NCBI GenBank assembly: GCA_043738095.1
Contig: JAYSZI010000019.1
Coordinates: 46,150 to 110,149, forward strand
DNA length: 64,000 nucleotides
Direction of reading: 5' to 3'
DNA from: Lysobacter_K sp043738095
Lineage (GTDB): Bacteria; Pseudomonadota; Gammaproteobacteria; Xanthomonadales; Xanthomonadaceae
Part shown: positions 61,974 to 64,000 of the stretch, piece after piece
How positions within the stretch are numbered: the stretch's first letter is position 1
How the letters are laid out: each line of letters starts with the position of its first letter
The notes under the pieces: model-generated
Database searches by the model: none
The model's input: the letters and a program-made list of their open reading frames with translations, nothing else
What the model was told of the DNA's origin: nothing
Program-made: the position numbers and the translations under genes

Positions 61974-62975
61974 TTGAACGAGACCAGCATCATCCTGTGC
62001 GTGGACGACGATTCCACGGTGCTCAGCGCGCTGCGCAGCATGCTGTCGACGCATTTCGGGTCCGAGCTGCAGGTGGAGTTTGCTGAAAGCGGCGAGGAGG
62101 CGCTCGAGATCGAAGCCGAGCTGCGCGCGCAGGGCAGCGAGCTGGGCCTAGTGATCTCGGACTTCATGATGCCGGGTCTGCGCGGTGATGAGTTGCTGGT
62201 GCAGTTACACGAGCGATCCCCTAACACGGTCAAGATCCTGCTCACCGGGCAGAGCGACATGTCCGGCGTCAAGCGCGCCATCAACGACGCCAACCTGTAC
62301 CGCTTCCTGGAAAAACCCTTTGACAACGACGACATCGTGCTGACCGTGCGCGCGGCCACCCGCGCGTACTGGCAAGAGCGTGACGCGATCCGCCAGAACG
62401 AAGAGCTGCGACGCATGAACGCAGAGCTTGAGCAGATCGTCGCCGCGCGCACCGAAGAATTAGTCGAGAAGAACCGGCTGCTCGAGGTTCTTGCCGTGAC
62501 CGACAAGCTGACCGGTCTCTACAACCGGCGCAAGCTGGACCAGTTGCTCGACGAGGAACTGGTCCGCGCCCGACGATACGAGGTCGAGGTGTCGATCATC
62601 ATGCTCGACATCGACCACTTCAAACGGGTGAACGACACCTACGGCCATGGGGTCGGTGACGACGTGCTAATCGGCATGGCCAAGATCCTCCGCGATAACT
62701 CGCGCGATGCGGACGCGCTCGGGCGCTTGGGTGGCGAGGAGTTCGTGGTTGTGTGCCGGCACTGCGATGCCGCGGCGTGTATGGCCGCGGCCGTGAAACT
62801 GCGCGAGGCGATTTATGCGCACGAATTCCCCGGCGTAGGCCCGGTCACGGCCAGCTTCGGGGTCGCATCCTGCCGCGCCAACGACACCGCGGCGAGCTTG
62901 CTAGCGCGTGCCGATGCCGCGCTGTACCGAGCCAAAGCCGCTGGGCGCAACCGGGTGGAGCTTGAGCGTGAGTGA
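61974..62975 (+). CDS. REC-GGDEF response regulator (diguanylate cyclase)
   Basis: The product is 333 residues from a TTG at 61974. Residues 1-125 are a receiver domain with acidic residues DDD at 11-13, phospho-acceptor Asp63 (VISDFMMPG) and Lys114 (LEKPFD). A coiled coil (RMNAELEQIVAARTEELVEK) joins it to a GGDEF domain with GGEEF at 253-257 and an RxxD inhibitory site (RDAD, 244-247) at the right spacing. This is a WspR/PleD-like layout with one receiver. Phosphorylation should raise c-di-GMP synthesis. It overlaps the next gene by eight bases, so the GAF protein is probably its signalling partner. Confidence 0.92.
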   Translation: MNETSIILCVDDDSTVLSALRSMLSTHFGSELQVEFAESGEEALEIEAELRAQGSELGLVISDFMMPGLRGDELLVQLHERSPNTVKILLTGQSDMSGVKRAINDANLYRFLEKPFDNDDIVLTVRAATRAYWQERDAIRQNEELRRMNAELEQIVAARTEELVEKNRLLEVLAVTDKLTGLYNRRKLDQLLDEELVRARRYEVEVSIIMLDIDHFKRVNDTYGHGVGDDVLIGMAKILRDNSRDADALGRLGGEEFVVVCRHCDAAACMAAAVKLREAIYAHEFPGVGPVTASFGVASCRANDTAASLLARADAALYRAKAAGRNRVELERE

Positions 62976-64000
62976 AGAAACTGCGCAGCTCGTCCAACGC
63001 ATCGGCGAGCTTGAAATCGAGCTTGCCGAACGCCGCCGCGCCGAGGAACTGCAGCGTGCGCTGTATGAGATCGCCTCGCTGTCCTCCGCCGACAGCCCGC
63101 AGCACGAGCACTACGTTGAACTGCACGAGATCGTCGGCCGGCTGATGTACGCGAAGAACTTCATCATCGCGACCTACGATGCCGACGAAGGCATGATCCG
63201 CCAACAATATCTGGTCGACGAAGACCCCAACGAAGTCCTCGAGTCGTTCCCCTTCGGCGAAGGCATTTCGTCGCTGGTGATCCGCAGCCGCCTGCCGTGG
63301 CTTCTGGACAACGAGTTGTTCCAGTCGCTGGTCTCCGCCGGCGAAATCCGCGCGCCACGAGGCGTCGTGGATTTCCACAGCTGGATGGGCGCGCCGCTCA
63401 TCGCCCAGGACACGGTGTACGGTCTGATCATCGTGCAGAGCTACAGCGCGGACGTGACCTACACGCAGGAGGACCTCGACCTGCTCAACTACGTCGCCAG
63501 CCACGTGGCCGCCATCGTTGCGCGCTGGCACTCGAACATCGCGCTCAAGCAGGCCAACGATGAACTCGCCGCATCGGCGGAAACGCTGCGACTGCTGGGC
63601 GACATCGGCAAGGACCTGACCGGCAGCCTGGACGCCCTGGCCATTTGCAGGACGATGGAAAGGCATATCGGCGCGTTGCTGCCGATGGACGCCTTCGGCG
63701 TGGCGCTGCTCTCGCCTGCCGCCAATTCACTGGACTACGTCTATTACATCGAGGACGGCGTGGTCGATTCGAACAACAGTTATCCGCTAGACCATCCGAC
63801 GTCGCTGGCGGTGCTCACCTTCCGCGAAGACCGCGAGTTGACCCTGTTCAACGACACGCAGCTGGGCAGCGCGCCCACCGCGACCAATATCGAAGAGTCC
63901 GCGCCCATCCTGTCTGCTGTGTTCCGCCCGCTGATCGCCAATGGCCGGCGCATCGGCGTGGTGACGGTGCAAAGCCACCAGGCCGATGTCTACCAGGAGC
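62968..64000 (+). CDS. GAF-domain sensor protein, cut by window edge
   Basis: A GTG at 62968, inside the end of the REC-GGDEF gene and with GGAG about eight bases upstream, opens a frame that runs off the right edge. A short coiled coil (IGELEIELAERRRAEELQRA) leads into a GAF domain (about 30-190; FIIATYDADEGMIRQQYL, MGAPLIAQDTVYGLIIVQSY). A second GAF domain begins near 205 (LLGDIGKDLTGSLDA). The output domain is outside the window; kinase or cyclase are both common. Translational coupling to a receiver-type cyclase favours a histidine kinase or phosphorelay sensor. Confidence 0.82.
   Translation, partial: MSEETAQLVQRIGELEIELAERRRAEELQRALYEIASLSSADSPQHEHYVELHEIVGRLMYAKNFIIATYDADEGMIRQQYLVDEDPNEVLESFPFGEGISSLVIRSRLPWLLDNELFQSLVSAGEIRAPRGVVDFHSWMGAPLIAQDTVYGLIIVQSYSADVTYTQEDLDLLNYVASHVAAIVARWHSNIALKQANDELAASAETLRLLGDIGKDLTGSLDALAICRTMERHIGALLPMDAFGVALLSPAANSLDYVYYIEDGVVDSNNSYPLDHPTSLAVLTFREDRELTLFNDTQLGSAPTATNIEESAPILSAVFRPLIANGRRIGVVTVQSHQADVYQE

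Overview
The window is high-GC gammaproteobacterial DNA, most like the Xanthomonadales (Lysobacteraceae/Rhodanobacteraceae). This rests on protein-level recognition: a YbiI-type DksA zinc-finger protein, a PhnA/YjdM remnant, a secreted S8 protease, an alpha-lytic-like S1 protease, DUF885/DUF1615/DUF6151/DUF5694 proteins and many c-di-GMP proteins. No tRNA, rRNA, CRISPR array or intact insertion sequence was recognised. No searches could be run, so all family names come from motifs and recalled family patterns.

Layout. 1-4.7 kb: edge of an FAD monooxygenase, a small membrane protein, a frameshifted PhnA gene, a YihY/BrkB membrane protein, a phospholipase D-type synthase and YbiI. 4.8-8.1 kb: an overlapping RCC1-propeller/lipoprotein pair and a DUF1615 lipoprotein. 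8.4-13.3 kb: a PAS-GGDEF-EAL protein, a DUF937 protein, the 3' stump of a zinc alcohol dehydrogenase and an M28 peptidase. 13.6-21.3 kb: a lipoprotein, an M14 deacylase/threonine-synthase-like pair joined by an ATGA overlap, a BLUF/EAL pair also joined by ATGA, an alpha/beta hydrolase and a DUF885 lipoprotein.

21.5-24.6 kb is the most unusual region. A minus-strand cluster starts with an ECF-type sigma factor whose frame runs without a stop into a 359-residue unknown protein that has its own strong ribosome binding site. A 149-residue unknown and a 207-residue protein with cholera/pertussis-toxin-type ADP-ribosyltransferase motifs follow. The middle protein has a motif order that may resemble gasdermin pore formers; this is a hypothesis only.

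25.7-38.9 kb: an Lnt-like acyltransferase with a long C-terminal extension, a GDSL hydrolase, a CPBP protease, a LuxR-type regulator with a degenerate receiver, a copper-type lysyl oxidase divergent from a cupredoxin, and a multidomain PHB-depolymerase-type esterase. 39.7-57 kb is dominated by secreted proteins: a small exported protein, a 1041-residue lipase-like protein, a propeller lipoprotein, an S1 protease/lipoprotein pair, a secreted unknown with an H-D-W-E motif and an S8 protease. A hybrid histidine kinase and an NnrU-family protein lie among them. 57-64 kb: a YVTN propeller, a periplasmic-propeller diguanylate cyclase, a REC-GGDEF regulator and a GAF protein cut by the window edge.

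Overall this looks like a chromosomal region of a secretion-rich, predatory or saprophytic bacterium with dense c-di-GMP signalling. It contains several decaying genes and REP-like repeat patches.
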